The notes under the pieces are model-generated. The model saw nothing but the letters and a program-made list of their open reading frames with translations. It did no database searches and was not told the origin of the DNA. A stretch of DNA of 46,437 nucleotides from Burkholderiaceae bacterium (GTDB lineage: Bacteria > Pseudomonadota > Gammaproteobacteria > Burkholderiales > Burkholderiaceae). The stretch lies in contig CANHPL010000016.1 of assembly GCA_947462685.1 (NCBI GenBank), positions 1 to 46,437 of the forward strand, read 5' to 3'. The position numbers and the translations under genes were made by a program. Positions 1 to 9,977 of this stretch are shown here, in pieces (positions within the stretch are counted from its first letter, which is position 1; every line of letters begins with the position of its first letter).

Positions 1-674
1 CCGAATAAGGCCAGTAAGTTTGTGAAGACGTTATATACATTTAAGTAGATGGATAAAGTTGCCATCACATAGTTGGTCTCACCACCATTTACGATGCGCT
101 TCACGTCATACAAAATGTATGCAGAGAAGATACCAACAGCAAGTACCATAATGCTTAGTGACAAAGCTGGGATGTGTAAGAAAATATTAGCAACAGAAGC
201 CAAAATCAATAAGATCACACCAATAAATAAGAATTTACCAAGACCTTCAAAATTGGATTTTGAAGTTGCCGCCCAAGTGGCCATACCAGCAAGAATGACA
301 CCGGTTGTGCCGAACGCCATCATGATTAACTGTCCACCATTTTTGAATTGCAGGGTATGTGTTAATAAACCTGTGAGCATCAGGCCCATGAAAAAAGTGA
401 AACCTAATAACAGAAGGACACCAGTTCCAGAATTTTTGTTTTTCTCAATCGCCCAAAAGAAGCCAAAGGCAAGTCCTAAGAAAACAATCATGCCCATGAA
501 TGGACTTGTTTGAAAGAAAGAAAATCCTGTTGAAACGCCAATCCAAGCCCCAAGAATCGTAGGGACCATTGTTAGAGCAAGCATTGCAAAGGTGTTACGT
601 AGCACACGGTTTGTGGCTAGAGCACCAGATAACGAGTTACCAACACTATAACCAAAAGTATTTTGATCATTCAT
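1..674 (-). CDS. Bax inhibitor-1/YccA family inner-membrane protein, 3' end cut off by window
   Basis: Reading the minus strand from an ATG at 674 gives 224 uninterrupted codons (MNDQNTFGYSVGNSLSG...) running off the window edge. The sequence is almost entirely hydrophobic helices and ends with the family signature YDVKRIVNGGETNYVMA followed by a helix containing YLNVYNVFTNLL. Typical members are about 230-235 residues with seven membrane segments, so only about ten C-terminal residues are missing. The start is supported by a TAAGGAGA ribosome site 8-10 bases upstream. Family members (E. coli YccA, YbhL) are inner-membrane proteins; YccA interacts with and is a substrate of FtsH. The modulators of FtsH (hflK, hflC) lie 9 kb away, but the two loci are not co-transcribed. 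The molecular function of this class is not firmly established. Confidence 0.93.
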   Translation of the reverse strand, partial: MNDQNTFGYSVGNSLSGALATNRVLRNTFAMLALTMVPTILGAWIGVSTGFSFFQTSPFMGMIVFLGLAFGFFWAIEKNKNSGTGVLLLLGFTFFMGLMLTGLLTHTLQFKNGGQLIMMAFGTTGVILAGMATWAATSKSNFEGLGKFLFIGVILLILASVANIFLHIPALSLSIMVLAVGIFSAYILYDVKRIVNGGETNYVMATLSIYLNVYNVFTNLLALF

Positions 675-696
675 TGAAACATTCTCCTTAATAAAA

Positions 697-712
697 AGTT
701 GGATATCCAACT
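697..712. repeat. 16-bp perfect palindrome AGTTGGATATCCAACT in the BI-1 leader
   Basis: The palindrome lies between the -10-like TATAAT (minus strand, 726-721) and the ribosome site of the BI-1/YccA gene. With a normal start point near 714, it would form the very 5' end of the mRNA as a 6-bp stem with an ATAT loop. It could equally be a dimeric operator just downstream of the promoter. Sequence seen directly; role inferred. Confidence 0.6.
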
Positions 713-720
713 AAGTTCTA

Positions 721-726
721 ATTATA
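721..726 (-). promoter_or_regulatory. Probable -10 element of the BI-1/YccA gene
   Basis: Minus-strand TATAAT matches the sigma-70 -10 consensus exactly and lies about 47 bases before the start codon. A TTGAAA lies upstream but only 14 bases away, so the -35 assignment is weak. Confidence 0.5.
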
Positions 727-859
727 GGCAATTTTTAAATTTTCAATAGGGGTGTGTGTAATAAAAGACACTATTGATATTTGGGTTATTTGAATAAAAA
801 CAATTACTTACAAATAAAAGTCCCAAAAATGATTAAGGGTTTTAACTAATATAAGTCTG

Positions 860-865
860 TATAAT
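860..865 (+). promoter_or_regulatory. Probable -10 element of the ndk operon
   Basis: A perfect TATAAT lies 41 bases before the ndk start codon in an AT-rich leader. No convincing -35 element is present at 16-18 bases. This is the only promoter-like site I see before the ndk-rlmN-ispG run. Confidence 0.45.
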
Positions 866-906
866 TAATTTTTTAAACTTAATTTCTATTTTTAGGAGCA
901 TTTACA

Positions 907-1332
907 ATGGCAATCGAAAGAACTCTTTCCATCATTAAACCTGACGCAGTTGCAAAAAATGTCATCGGTCAAATATACACACGTTTCGAAAATGCTGGTT
1001 TAAAAGTAATTGCTTCCAAGATGGTGCATTTGTCAGAAGTAGAGGCTGGTCAATTTTATGCTGTGCATGCGGCAAGACCATTTTTTAAAGATTTAGTCAG
1101 TTTCATGATTTCTGGTCCTGTAATGATTCAGGCATTAGAAGGCGAGAATGCAATTGCGAAAAACCGTGAACTCATGGGGGCTACGGATCCTTCTAAAGCA
1201 GATAAAGGTACGATTCGTGCTGATTTTGCACAAAGTATTGATGCAAACGCGGTGCATGGTTCAGACGGTCCTGATACGGCTGCGCAAGAAATCGCTTTTT
1301 TCTTTGCTGGCTTGCACGTTTACGCACGTTAA
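907..1332 (+). CDS. ndk: Nucleoside diphosphate kinase
   Basis: The 141-residue protein is full length for bacterial Ndk. It transfers the gamma phosphate of ATP to nucleoside diphosphates through a phosphohistidine intermediate, keeping NTP and dNTP pools balanced in the cytoplasm. The N-terminal [12 protein letters not shown] and the active-site block NAVHGSD, with catalytic His117, are intact. An AGGAG ribosome site precedes the ATG by 8 bases. The stop codon is followed three bases later by the GTG start of rlmN, so the two are almost certainly co-transcribed. This ndk-rlmN pairing is conserved across beta- and gammaproteobacteria. Confidence 0.98.
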   Translation: MAIERTLSIIKPDAVAKNVIGQIYTRFENAGLKVIASKMVHLSEVEAGQFYAVHAARPFFKDLVSFMISGPVMIQALEGENAIAKNRELMGATDPSKADKGTIRADFAQSIDANAVHGSDGPDTAAQEIAFFFAGLHVYAR

Positions 1333-1335
1333 TAG

Positions 1336-2517
1336 GTGACGCAAATTCCCCGCACGAACTTATTAGATCTCGATGGGGAAAGGCTAGCAACTTTCATTGC
1401 TGGCCTCAATGAAAAGCCATTTCGAGCCCAGCAGCTGATGCGCTGGGTGCATCAGCGTGGTGTCAGTGATATCCATTTGATGAGCGACTTGGCAAAAAGT
1501 TTTCGTGAGCAATTAGACGGTACAGTAGAGATTAAATCTCTACCCGTCATTAGTGATCAAACCGCGTCCGATGGCACCAGAAAATGGTTGCTCGATGTCG
1601 GCGATGGCAATGCCGTCGAGATGGTCTTCATTCCCGAAGATGAAAGAGGTACGTTGTGTATTTCTACGCAAGCGGGATGTGCCGTGAACTGTCAGTTTTG
1701 CTCTACCGGTAAACAAGGATTTGCCCGCAATCTCACCATCGGCGAAATCATCGGCCAACTTTGGTATGCAGAGCATCATCTACGAAATGACCCATCTGCA
1801 GTCAAGCGGATTGATACCTACGATAAAACTAAGCTTGCCCATGGCGAGGGTCGTGTGATCTCTAATGTGGTGATGATGGGTATGGGCGAGCCACTTCTCA
1901 ATTACGAGCCCGTGATTGGTGCAATGAGTTTGATGTTAGACGACAATGCCTATGGCTTATCGAGAAGAAGGGTAACCTTATCCACGTCGGGGGTAGTTCC
2001 ATTTATTGATCGTTTAGCGAAAGATCTACCTGTTGCCTTAGCCGTTTCTTTGCACGCACCGACCAATAAACTGCGGGATATTTTGGTGCCGATCAATCGT
2101 AAATATCCTTTAGAAGAGTTAATGGCCGCATGTCAGCGCTACTTACCCTATGCGCCAAGGGATTTTTTAACTTTTGAATATTGCATGTTGGATGGCGTGA
2201 ATGATTCCGATCAAATGGCTAGAGATTTGGTTAAACTACTAGCTCCGATTCGATGTAAGTTAAATTTGATACCGTTTAATCCGTTTCCGGAGTCTGGATT
2301 AAAACAATCGCCACGGGCACGCATTGAGCAATTTGCAAAAATACTTTTAGATGCGAAAATTGTGACAACCGTTCGCAAAACACGTGGCGATGATATTGCT
2401 GCCGCTTGTGGGCAATTAGCAGGTGATGTGCAAGATCGAACCAATTTAGCAAAAAGAACAGAACAACGAATCGTGTGGAGCAAGCCCATTGAGGTAGATG
2501 AAGATCATGACGAATAA
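1336..2517 (+). CDS. rlmN: Dual-specificity RNA methyltransferase RlmN (23S rRNA m2A2503 / tRNA m2A37)
   Basis: This is a radical-SAM methylase of 393 residues with a GTG start three bases after ndk. The iron-sulfur cluster motif CxxxCxxC is seen as C115, C119 and C122 (GCAVNCQFC). The second catalytic cysteine lies near residue 358 in the C-terminal AAACGQLAG block, as in E. coli RlmN. The GMGEPLLNY segment binds S-adenosylmethionine. It methylates C2 of A2503 in the peptidyl-transferase centre and A37 of some tRNAs. The 3' end overlaps the start of ispG by about 20 bases. In E. coli and many relatives pilF/pilW and rodZ separate rlmN from ispG; both are absent here. Confidence 0.97.
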   Translation: MTQIPRTNLLDLDGERLATFIAGLNEKPFRAQQLMRWVHQRGVSDIHLMSDLAKSFREQLDGTVEIKSLPVISDQTASDGTRKWLLDVGDGNAVEMVFIPEDERGTLCISTQAGCAVNCQFCSTGKQGFARNLTIGEIIGQLWYAEHHLRNDPSAVKRIDTYDKTKLAHGEGRVISNVVMMGMGEPLLNYEPVIGAMSLMLDDNAYGLSRRRVTLSTSGVVPFIDRLAKDLPVALAVSLHAPTNKLRDILVPINRKYPLEELMAACQRYLPYAPRDFLTFEYCMLDGVNDSDQMARDLVKLLAPIRCKLNLIPFNPFPESGLKQSPRARIEQFAKILLDAKIVTTVRKTRGDDIAAACGQLAGDVQDRTNLAKRTEQRIVWSKPIEVDEDHDE

Positions 2518-3772
2518 TCCTAACCTTTTACAAATTAACCAATATCAACGACGTAAGTCTCAGCAAGCTACCGTGCAGTGGGGATCTAATATCCTCAACA
2601 TTGGTGGTGATGCACCGATTCGTATTCAGTCGATGACGAACACCGATACTGAAGACGCTATTGGTACAGCAATCCAAGTAAAAGAATTAGCGAAAGCTGG
2701 TTCAGAGTTGGTTCGTATTACAGTTAATACACCAGCCGCTGCTGCTGCCGTGCCTGCGATTCGTGAACAACTCGACAAAATGGGTGTGGACGTTCCTTTG
2801 GTTGGCGATTTTCATTACAACGGCCATACTTTATTAAAAGACCATCCTGAATGTGCGCAGGCGCTATCTAAATATCGAATTAATCCTGGCAACGTTGGCC
2901 AAGGTGCAAAACGTGATGTGCAATTCTCACAAATGATTGAAATAGCTTGCGCTTATAACAAGCCTGTCCGTATTGGTGTGAATTGGGGCAGTTTAGATCA
3001 AGATCTACTCGCAAGCCTCATGGATAAAAATGCGGCACTCAGTCAGCCTAAAGAAGCACGTGAAGTGATGGTGGAAGCCCTGATACAGTCAGCGTTGCAA
3101 TCTGCCCAGCGTGCGATTGAGATCGGACTACCTAGTAACCAAATTATTTTGTCCTGCAAAGTCAGTGCCGTACAAGATTTAATTGCGGTCTATCGAGATT
3201 TGGCGACTCGTTGTGATTTTCCACTTCATCTCGGTTTAACTGAAGCGGGTATCGGTAGTAAAGGCATCGTCGCCTCTACCGCGGCTTTATCTGTTTTATT
3301 ACAAGAAGGTATTGGCGATACGATTCGGATTTCGTTAACCCCAGAACCTGGTGCTCCACGTGAAAACGAAGTGATTGTTGCACAGGAGATTTTGCAAACC
3401 ATGGATTTACGACATTTCACACCCATGGTGATTGCATGTCCTGGATGTGGCAGAACGACCAGTACATTTTTCCAATCCTTAGCCTCGAAAATCCAGAGTT
3501 TTTTACGTCATCAAATGCCTGAGTGGAAGCAGCACTATCCTGGGGTGGAGTCGATGAGTGTGGCCGTGATGGGCTGTATCGTCAATGGTCCTGGTGAGAG
3601 TAAACATGCTGACATTGGGATTAGCTTACCTGGTACCGGTGAGTCTCCTGCTGCCCCCGTCTTTATTGATGGCGAGAAAGTCAAAACTTTACGCGGTGAT
3701 TATATTGTTGCGGAGTTTGAACAAATTGTTCAGGAATATGTCGAGCGTCGCTATGGCGCCAAGACTAAATAA
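2498..3772 (+). CDS. ispG: 4-hydroxy-3-methylbut-2-en-1-yl diphosphate synthase (GcpE)
   Basis: The 424-residue protein catalyses the penultimate step of the MEP isoprenoid pathway, reducing methylerythritol cyclodiphosphate to HMBPP with a [4Fe-4S] cluster. The cluster-binding region is visible as [12 protein letters not shown] and, further on, [17 protein letters not shown]. The N-terminal barrel contains [10 protein letters not shown] and the VGDFHYNGH motif. The reading frame starts inside the rlmN 3' end, at ATG 2498 or ATG 2507; GAGG at 2491-2494 is the only ribosome site and its spacing does not clearly decide between them. The overlap implies translational coupling to rlmN. Confidence 0.97.
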   Translation: MKIMTNNPNLLQINQYQRRKSQQATVQWGSNILNIGGDAPIRIQSMTNTDTEDAIGTAIQVKELAKAGSELVRITVNTPAAAAAVPAIREQLDKMGVDVPLVGDFHYNGHTLLKDHPECAQALSKYRINPGNVGQGAKRDVQFSQMIEIACAYNKPVRIGVNWGSLDQDLLASLMDKNAALSQPKEAREVMVEALIQSALQSAQRAIEIGLPSNQIILSCKVSAVQDLIAVYRDLATRCDFPLHLGLTEAGIGSKGIVASTAALSVLLQEGIGDTIRISLTPEPGAPRENEVIVAQEILQTMDLRHFTPMVIACPGCGRTTSTFFQSLASKIQSFLRHQMPEWKQHYPGVESMSVAVMGCIVNGPGESKHADIGISLPGTGESPAAPVFIDGEKVKTLRGDYIVAEFEQIVQEYVERRYGAKTK

Positions 3773-3798
3773 ACATCAATCCAAGTTAAAGATAAAGA

Positions 3799-5139
3799 AT
3801 GTCTGATTTAAATGCCTCGAAGGCTCATCTAGTAGGAAGTCCCAAAATTAAAAAGCTGACTGGTGTCAAAGGGATGAACGACCTATTGCCTCAGGAGGCT
3901 TATCGCTGGGAATTTGTCGAGCGCACGATTCAGAGCTTGGCCAAATCCTATGGTTATCAGAATATTCGCACACCTATTGTTGAACATACAGAAGTATTTC
4001 AACGCGGCATTGGTGAAGTTACCGACATCGTTGAAAAAGAAATGTATTCTTTTGAGGATCGCTTGAATGGTGAACAGTTAACTTTACGCCCTGAAGGTAC
4101 GGCTGCGGTTGTCCGCGCGGTGGTAGAGCAAAACTTACTCTATGAAGGTCCTAAACGACTCTTTTATATTGGACCGATGTTTCGTCATGAACGACCTCAA
4201 CGAGGCCGTTATCGTCAGTTTCATCAATTTGGTGTAGAAGCTTTAGGCTTTGCCGGACCAGAATTAGATGCTGAACTTATCTTGATGAGCGCTAGGCTCT
4301 GGGATGATTTAGGATTAACGGGTCTGCGTTTAGAAATCAACTCTTTGGGTAATGAAGTAGAGCGTAAAGGTCACAGAGCTGCTTTAGTAGAGTATTTTGA
4401 ACAGCATGTGGCTCAATTAGATGAGGACTCACAGCGTCGATTAACGACCAATCCTCTGCGAATTTTAGATACCAAAAATCCGCAGATGCAAGATATAGTG
4501 ACAGCAGCTCCAAAATTAATCGACTTTTTAGGCAACGAATCGAAAGATCATTTTGCACAAGTTCAGTCTTTACTTAAAGCAAATAATTTACCATTCAAAG
4601 TCAATCATCGTTTAGTTCGTGGCCTAGATTATTATAATTTGACTGTTTTTGAATGGGTCACCGATCAGCTTGGTGCGCAGGGTACTGTCGCTGGTGGCGG
4701 ACGTTATGATCCCCTGATCGAGCGTATGGGGGGTAAACCGACACCCGCCTGTGGTTGGGCAATGGGCATGGAGCGCGTCATTGAGCTCATGAAAGAGCAG
4801 GGCTTAGGAGAAGAAGCCCAAACTCTGTGTGATATTTACATGATTCATGGTGGTGGCGCTACTCTAGAGCCTACAATTGTCCTGGCGGAGCGCTTAAGAT
4901 CGGTAGGGGTAGATGTCGTCATGCATGCAAGCGTAGATGGTCAAACAGCTAGTTTTAAATCCCAAATGAAAAAGGCTGATGCAAGTGGGGCTTTATATGC
5001 AGTTATTATTGGGGAAGACGAGTTGCAACTGCAACAAGCTCAAATTAAAGATTTACGTAAAACTGGTTCACAGGATCAAGTTGCTTTAGAGAATGTAGTA
5101 GATAAAGTCATTGATTTATTAGTTAGTAATTCCGATTAA
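3799..5139 (+). CDS. hisS: Histidyl-tRNA synthetase
   Basis: The 446-residue class II aminoacyl-tRNA synthetase charges tRNA-His. Motif 2 is seen in [19 protein letters not shown] and the histidine-specific loops in [15 protein letters not shown] and GGGRYDPL. Class II motif 3 is GWAMGMERV and the C-terminal anticodon-binding domain runs from about residue 350. The protein carries an extra stretch of about 20 residues before the conserved KGMNDLLP start region; the ATG at 3799 has only a weak ribosome site. Its paralogue hisZ lies 8.6 kb downstream, and the two differ clearly in the catalytic loops. Confidence 0.97.
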   Translation: MSDLNASKAHLVGSPKIKKLTGVKGMNDLLPQEAYRWEFVERTIQSLAKSYGYQNIRTPIVEHTEVFQRGIGEVTDIVEKEMYSFEDRLNGEQLTLRPEGTAAVVRAVVEQNLLYEGPKRLFYIGPMFRHERPQRGRYRQFHQFGVEALGFAGPELDAELILMSARLWDDLGLTGLRLEINSLGNEVERKGHRAALVEYFEQHVAQLDEDSQRRLTTNPLRILDTKNPQMQDIVTAAPKLIDFLGNESKDHFAQVQSLLKANNLPFKVNHRLVRGLDYYNLTVFEWVTDQLGAQGTVAGGGRYDPLIERMGGKPTPACGWAMGMERVIELMKEQGLGEEAQTLCDIYMIHGGGATLEPTIVLAERLRSVGVDVVMHASVDGQTASFKSQMKKADASGALYAVIIGEDELQLQQAQIKDLRKTGSQDQVALENVVDKVIDLLVSNSD

Positions 5140-5170
5140 ACCTATTGAAGAAGTTAGAAAGACAAGCACG

Positions 5171-5878
5171 ATGGACTTAGATTTAGAAGAACAAGAACAA
5201 TTAGCCAAATTAAAAGCGTTTTGGCAAGATTATGGCCGCTGGCTACTGATTGGTTTGGCGATTGCTGTGATCGGATCCGCCACCTATTGGGGTTATCAAA
5301 CCTATCAAACTAAACAAGCTCTAGCTGCTTCTAAACAATACGAAGTGTTGTTAGAACAAACAGCAAAAAATGATTTACCAGGGGTATTGATTACCTCGAA
5401 AAAAATCCAACAAGATTATGGTAATACTGCCTATGCAGGTCTGGCCGGCATACTCGCTGCTAATTTAGCGTATTCCGTAAATGACCAAGAAGCAACACTG
5501 CAACAACTCAAGTGGGTTGCAAATTCGGCGAGCAGTGACAGTATTCAGACGATTGCAAAACTGCGTTTATCTGCTCTTTATTTGGACCAAAAAACACCAG
5601 AAGGTTTATCTCAGGCGGATCAGTTATTAAATTCAAAAATGGCTGCTGGATTTGAGGCTTTAAAACTAGAACGTCGTGGAGATTGGTATTGGGCTCAGGA
5701 TAAAACAGAAGATGCGAAAAAATCCTATATCGCTGCTTGGAATGTTTTGTCTGATGAAAGAATGAAAGCTACTGGTTTGAAAGAAATTGATCCGGCACTC
5801 AAAAAATTACAACAACAAAACCCGGGGCCCGATCAACGCTTATTAAAAGTGAAGATTGATAGTTTGGGAGGTTTCTGA
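5171..5878 (+). CDS. yfgM: YfgM-like ancillary SecYEG translocon subunit (TPR protein)
   Basis: The 235-residue protein has a short cytoplasmic N-terminus (MDLDLEEQEQLAKLKAFW), a single membrane helix at about residues 24-42 (WLLIGLAIAVIGSATYWG), and a periplasmic TPR-like domain, the architecture of YfgM. In E. coli YfgM binds PpiD at the SecYEG translocon and helps nascent periplasmic proteins fold. The position between hisS and bamB is the conserved location for this family. Its TGA overlaps the bamB ATG by one base, so the two are translationally coupled. Confidence 0.92.
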   Translation: MDLDLEEQEQLAKLKAFWQDYGRWLLIGLAIAVIGSATYWGYQTYQTKQALAASKQYEVLLEQTAKNDLPGVLITSKKIQQDYGNTAYAGLAGILAANLAYSVNDQEATLQQLKWVANSASSDSIQTIAKLRLSALYLDQKTPEGLSQADQLLNSKMAAGFEALKLERRGDWYWAQDKTEDAKKSYIAAWNVLSDERMKATGLKEIDPALKKLQQQNPGPDQRLLKVKIDSLGGF

Positions 5879-7038
5879 TGCGAAACCCGATGAAGAGTCA
5901 ATCGTTCTTGCGAAGTTTGCTGCTCTTGATATGTATTACATCATTCATTAGTTTACAAGGGTGTCAGGGAAGTAAGCGACGCCTAGCCGCAAATTTAACA
6001 CCAATTAACAATCCAGTGAACCTCGATCGTGCTTGGTCAGTAAGTTTAGGTAAGTCAGTCAATTATGTATTGAAACCAATTTTGATTGGTAGTGATATTT
6101 ATGCTAACTCTGAAGGGGGTAGTATTTACCGGGTAGATGCGGCTAGTGGTAAAGTGATTTGGAGTATATCTGCCCCAAAAGGTTTATCGACAGGACCTGG
6201 AACTGACGGTAATACCTTGGTGGTTGGAAGCTTAAAAGGTGATATTTATGCTTTTGATGCGCAGACCGGTGCAAAAAAATGGGACACCAGCGTAGGTACT
6301 GAGGTATTAACTGAACCCTTAGTTGCTGCAGGAGTTGTGGTGATCCGAACCATTGATAATCGTTTTATTGGTTTAGATGCTTCCTCTGGAAAGCGTCGTT
6401 GGGTCATGGCAAAAAATCCATCCGTTTTATCCCTTCGAACGAGTTACAGTATGTTGTCGATCAACAACGAGGTGATTTTTACCGGTTTCAGTGCTGGTCA
6501 ATTCGGCATTATGGCACTTGCCAATGGCAATACGATTTGGGAGTCTTTGCTGGCTCCTCCGCGTGGCACATCTGAAATTGAGAGATTAAGTGACATTACC
6601 GCCAAACCTTCCCTACTAGGACCGAGAATGTGTGCCGTTTCTTATCAAGGAAAAATTGGTTGTGGAGATATTAAAAATGCGCGCATGGCTTGGGTAAAAG
6701 ATTTTTCAAGCTTTAGTGGAACCACACAATCCACGGATGCAGTCTATGCCGTGAATGATAAGTCCTATCTTGCAGCATTCAACGCAAGTCAAGGAACAGA
6801 ATTGTGGCGCAATGAAAAACTGCAATGGCGTGATGTTGGGGAGCCTTTAGCTGTTGGTTCAAGTGTTCTTGCTGGAGATTCGCAAGGTTACCTCCATGTA
6901 TTTTCTCAGTCAAATGGCGATATTGTTGGACGCGTGAGAGTGGATAGCACAGGTATTTCAACGGCACCGATTGCGACGCAAGGTTTGATTATTGTGCAAA
7001 CCAAGGGCGGAACTCTAGCCGCATACAAAATTCAATGA
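5878..7038 (+). CDS. bamB: Outer-membrane assembly lipoprotein BamB (PQQ-repeat beta-propeller)
   Basis: The 386-residue lipoprotein belongs to the BAM complex, which inserts beta-barrel proteins into the outer membrane. The signal peptide has hydrophobic core [15 protein letters not shown] and lipobox LQGC with lipidated Cys29. Repeated propeller blades are recognisable from motifs such as [33 protein letters not shown] and [11 protein letters not shown]. Position +2 after the cysteine is Gly, not Asp, which fits export to the outer membrane. The stop overlaps the der start codon (ATGA). Confidence 0.95.
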   Translation: MRNPMKSQSFLRSLLLLICITSFISLQGCQGSKRRLAANLTPINNPVNLDRAWSVSLGKSVNYVLKPILIGSDIYANSEGGSIYRVDAASGKVIWSISAPKGLSTGPGTDGNTLVVGSLKGDIYAFDAQTGAKKWDTSVGTEVLTEPLVAAGVVVIRTIDNRFIGLDASSGKRRWVMAKNPSVLSLRTSYSMLSINNEVIFTGFSAGQFGIMALANGNTIWESLLAPPRGTSEIERLSDITAKPSLLGPRMCAVSYQGKIGCGDIKNARMAWVKDFSSFSGTTQSTDAVYAVNDKSYLAAFNASQGTELWRNEKLQWRDVGEPLAVGSSVLAGDSQGYLHVFSQSNGDIVGRVRVDSTGISTAPIATQGLIIVQTKGGTLAAYKIQ

Positions 7039-8390
7039 AACCTGTCATTGCCATCGTCGGCCGACCCAATGTTGGAAAGTCAACCCTTTTTAATCGCTTA
7101 ACGCGGTCAAGAGATGCCTTGGTAGCTGACTTTTCAGGGCTGACGCGTGATCGTCACTATGGTAATGGTCGACTTGGGGAGCGTGAATTTATTTGTATTG
7201 ATACAGGTGGATTTGAACCCATTGCCAAGACTGGTATTTTGGCAGAAATGGCTAAACAAACCAAACAAGCGGTCGTTGAAGCTGATTTAGTGGTTTTTTT
7301 GGTCGATGGTCGCTTAGGGATGGCCCCACAGGACCGTGTCATTGCTGATTTTTTACGAAGAACAGGACGACCTGTTATTTTAGCGGTCAATAAGTCAGAG
7401 GGCATGACACGCGCTACCGTTGCAGCTGAATTTTATGAATTAGGGCTAGGTGTGCCATATCCGATCTCCTCAGCTCATGGCGATGGAGTCAGAGATGTAT
7501 TAGATGAAGCCTTAGATGCCCTAGGCATACCTGAGCCTGATGAAGATGATGCTGCCTCAGATGATCGATCAATTCGTATTGCCGTTGTAGGGCGACCCAA
7601 TGTTGGAAAATCGACCCTCATCAATACCTTGCTCGGAGAAGAACGTGTCATCGCCTTTGATATGCCTGGAACAACGCGAGATGCGATTGAAGTTCCTTTT
7701 ATGCGTGGTAATAAACCTTACACCCTAATTGATACAGCCGGACTTCGTAAAAGAGGCAAAATCTTTGAAGCCATTGAAAAATTCTCGGTTGTCAAAACCC
7801 TGCAGGCGATTGCTGATGCCAATGTGGTGGTTTTGATGTTGGATGCCCAGCAAGATATTTCCGAGCAAGATGCCCACATTGCAGGTTTTATCGTGGAGGC
7901 TGGAAGAGCATTGGTCTTAGCCGTGAATAAATGGGATGGTTTAGATGCTCATCAAAAAGAAACCTCTAGGAACGATATCGCACGAAAATTACGCTTTTTA
8001 GACTTTGCAAACGTTCACACAATTTCAGCGATCAAAGGTTTTGGGTTAAAAGAGTTATTTAAAGATGTTGATTTAGCCTATGCTGCTGCGATGACGAAAT
8101 TACCTACACCACGACTCACTCGAATCTTAGAAGATGCGGTTGAATTCCAACAACCCAAGCGAGTCGGACGATTTAGACCTAAATTGCGATATGCACACCA
8201 AGGGGGATCCAACCCACCCATCGTGATTATTCATGGAAATGGCTTAGGTGGGGTAACAGACAGTTACAAACGTTATTTAGAAGGAAGATTCAGGGAAGAG
8301 TTCAAATTGAGGGGGACGCCACTGAGAATTGAGTTTAGATCCAGTAAAAACCCTTTTTTGGAGCAGGGAATCTCACCCCATAAAAGGTAA
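7035..8390 (+). CDS. der: Ribosome-assembly GTPase Der (EngA)
   Basis: The 451-residue protein has two tandem GTPase domains and a KH-like C-terminal domain, as in all Der proteins. Each G domain shows its own P-loop ([12 protein letters not shown] at about residue 8 and [14 protein letters not shown] near residue 186), DTGG/DTAG switch and NK-D motif (NKSEG and NKWDG). Der binds the 50S subunit and is needed for its maturation. The ATG overlaps the bamB stop by four bases. The next gene, hfq, is separated by 112 bases, so der is probably the last member of the first operon section. Confidence 0.98.
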   Translation: MKPVIAIVGRPNVGKSTLFNRLTRSRDALVADFSGLTRDRHYGNGRLGEREFICIDTGGFEPIAKTGILAEMAKQTKQAVVEADLVVFLVDGRLGMAPQDRVIADFLRRTGRPVILAVNKSEGMTRATVAAEFYELGLGVPYPISSAHGDGVRDVLDEALDALGIPEPDEDDAASDDRSIRIAVVGRPNVGKSTLINTLLGEERVIAFDMPGTTRDAIEVPFMRGNKPYTLIDTAGLRKRGKIFEAIEKFSVVKTLQAIADANVVVLMLDAQQDISEQDAHIAGFIVEAGRALVLAVNKWDGLDAHQKETSRNDIARKLRFLDFANVHTISAIKGFGLKELFKDVDLAYAAAMTKLPTPRLTRILEDAVEFQQPKRVGRFRPKLRYAHQGGSNPPIVIIHGNGLGGVTDSYKRYLEGRFREEFKLRGTPLRIEFRSSKNPFLEQGISPHKR

Positions 8391-8502
8391 AAGTGTTATA
8401 TATTATTGGCTATGTAACGAAGGCTTCTTTTTTGAAGTGTGAACTGAGTGAAAATAAATTACAATAATTTTAAGATCCAACAAAAAAAACTAAAAGGGCA
8501 TT

Positions 8503-8745
8503 ATGAATAGCAACAAAGGTCAACTCTTGCAAGATCCATTTTTGAATGCACTCAGAAAAGAGCATATTCCGGTATCTATTTACCTTGTTAATGGTATTAA
8601 ACTGCAGGGTAACATTGATTCTTTTGATCAGTACGTCGTTTTATTACGTAATACAGTGACTCAAATGGTTTATAAGCATGCTATTTCTACAATAGTGCCA
8701 GCGAAGGCTGTAAGTTTCAGGGTTGAAGAGGAAGCAGCAAGTTAA
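8503..8745 (+). CDS. hfq: RNA chaperone Hfq
   Basis: The 80-residue Sm-like protein forms a hexameric ring that pairs small RNAs with target mRNAs. Sm1 ([21 protein letters not shown]) and Sm2 ([11 protein letters not shown]) are complete, and [11 protein letters not shown] is the distal/proximal-face start block. The C-terminal tail is short, ending VEEEAAS. The ATG at 8503 follows an AAAGGG ribosome site. The 112-base gap before it is AT-rich and probably holds its promoter, but I see no clear -35/-10 pair. The hflX reading frame begins inside the last codons of hfq. Confidence 0.98.
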   Translation: MNSNKGQLLQDPFLNALRKEHIPVSIYLVNGIKLQGNIDSFDQYVVLLRNTVTQMVYKHAISTIVPAKAVSFRVEEEAAS

Positions 8746-9976
8746 TCAAGCAACACATTCTGATGAAATTCGCGCTGTTTTAGTTGGCGTAGACTCTGGA
8801 CAGTCGAATTTTTCCGAGAGTATGTCTGAGTTAAATTTATTAACTCAAGCGGCTGGCTCTCATCCTGTAGAAATGGTTCTAACAAAACGATTAAAGCCCG
8901 ATCCTGCGTTATTCATCGGTAGTGGTAAAGCCATTGAGATTCGTGACTTAATGAATGAAATGAATGCGGAAATCGCTATTTTCAATCACCCTTTAAGTCC
9001 AGCGCAGCAAAGAAATCTTGAACGTGCCCTAGGGCATCACGTGATTGACCGTACAGGTTTGATTTTGGATATCTTTGCGCAACGTGCTAAATCCCACATT
9101 GGTCAAGTCCAAGTAGAACTAGCGAATGTGCGTTATCGACTATCCCGTCTTGTTCGGGCATGGAGTCACTTGGAACGACAAAAAGGGGGAATTGGGCTTC
9201 GTGGGGGTCCTGGAGAAACACAGATGGAGTTGGACCGTCGTATGCTGGAAAATAAAGCCAAGCGCTTACAAATGGACCTCTCTAAATTGCAAAAGCAACA
9301 AGCCAATCAACGTCGTTCTCGAGTGAAAAAAGAGGTTTTTTCGATTTCATTAGTAGGCTATACCAACGCCGGCAAGTCAACTTTGTTTAATGCACTTACC
9401 AAAGCTGGAACTTATGCGGCTGATCAGTTATTTGCAACTCTCGATACAACGACGCGACGCGTGTATTTACAAGATTTCGGAAATGCAGTGGTTTCAGATA
9501 CGGTTGGGTTCATCCGTGAATTACCTCATCAATTGGTTGAGGCCTTCCAGGCGACTCTCGATGAGACAGTTCATGCAGATTTGTTGTTACATGTTGTTGA
9601 TGCTTCGAGTGTTGTACGTGATGAGCAAGTCCTTGAAGTTGAGAAGGTTATTTCTGAAATTGGGGCTCAAGACATACCCGTTATTCTGATTATGAACAAA
9701 ATTGATCAGTTGCCAGATTACGTAGGTAGAGGGCCTGAGATACGATATGAAAAAAATGGGTCTGTCTCAAAAATATACTTATCTGCGCAAAGTGGTCAGG
9801 GGCTTGACTTACTTCGAGAGGTCTTATCCAAAATTGCTCAAGACACTGATAAAATAAAGAAAGAATTTAAGGATAATGATATTTTGGCAAAATCAGTAGG
9901 AGAAAGACCTATTAGCGCTGATAATGTCGATGGTTTAAAAAATATAAACGTTGGTTACCTCCCAAGGGATATTTGA
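8723..9976 (+). CDS. hflX: Ribosome-rescue GTPase HflX
   Basis: The 417-residue protein has the HflX N-terminal domain ([38 protein letters not shown]), the glycine-rich [13 protein letters not shown] loop, and a GTPase domain with P-loop [18 protein letters not shown] and NKID. HflX binds the 50S subunit and splits stalled ribosomes, notably after heat stress. No ATG lies near the expected N-terminus. The best start is TTG at 8723, which overlaps hfq by 23 bases and suggests coupled translation; a later ATG (8822) would remove conserved sequence. The stop at 9974-9976 is next to the likely TTG start of hflK. Confidence 0.95.
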   Translation: MKRKQQVNQATHSDEIRAVLVGVDSGQSNFSESMSELNLLTQAAGSHPVEMVLTKRLKPDPALFIGSGKAIEIRDLMNEMNAEIAIFNHPLSPAQQRNLERALGHHVIDRTGLILDIFAQRAKSHIGQVQVELANVRYRLSRLVRAWSHLERQKGGIGLRGGPGETQMELDRRMLENKAKRLQMDLSKLQKQQANQRRSRVKKEVFSISLVGYTNAGKSTLFNALTKAGTYAADQLFATLDTTTRRVYLQDFGNAVVSDTVGFIRELPHQLVEAFQATLDETVHADLLLHVVDASSVVRDEQVLEVEKVISEIGAQDIPVILIMNKIDQLPDYVGRGPEIRYEKNGSVSKIYLSAQSGQGLDLLREVLSKIAQDTDKIKKEFKDNDILAKSVGERPISADNVDGLKNINVGYLPRDI

Positions 9977-9977
9977 A

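Noticed and set aside
73..513. Open frame of 146 codons on the plus strand
   Set aside because: It is antisense to the Bax-inhibitor-1/YccA gene, which has clear family sequence; the plus-strand product is Lys/Pro-rich with no recognisable domain.
8420..8436. GAAGGCTTC followed by T run after der as a terminator
   Set aside because: The arms are only four bases with almost no loop, so it cannot form a stable hairpin.
9951..9977. Extended hflK start at 9951
   Set aside because: It would overlap hflX by 26 bases without a ribosome site; TTG 9978 has AAGGGA at good spacing.
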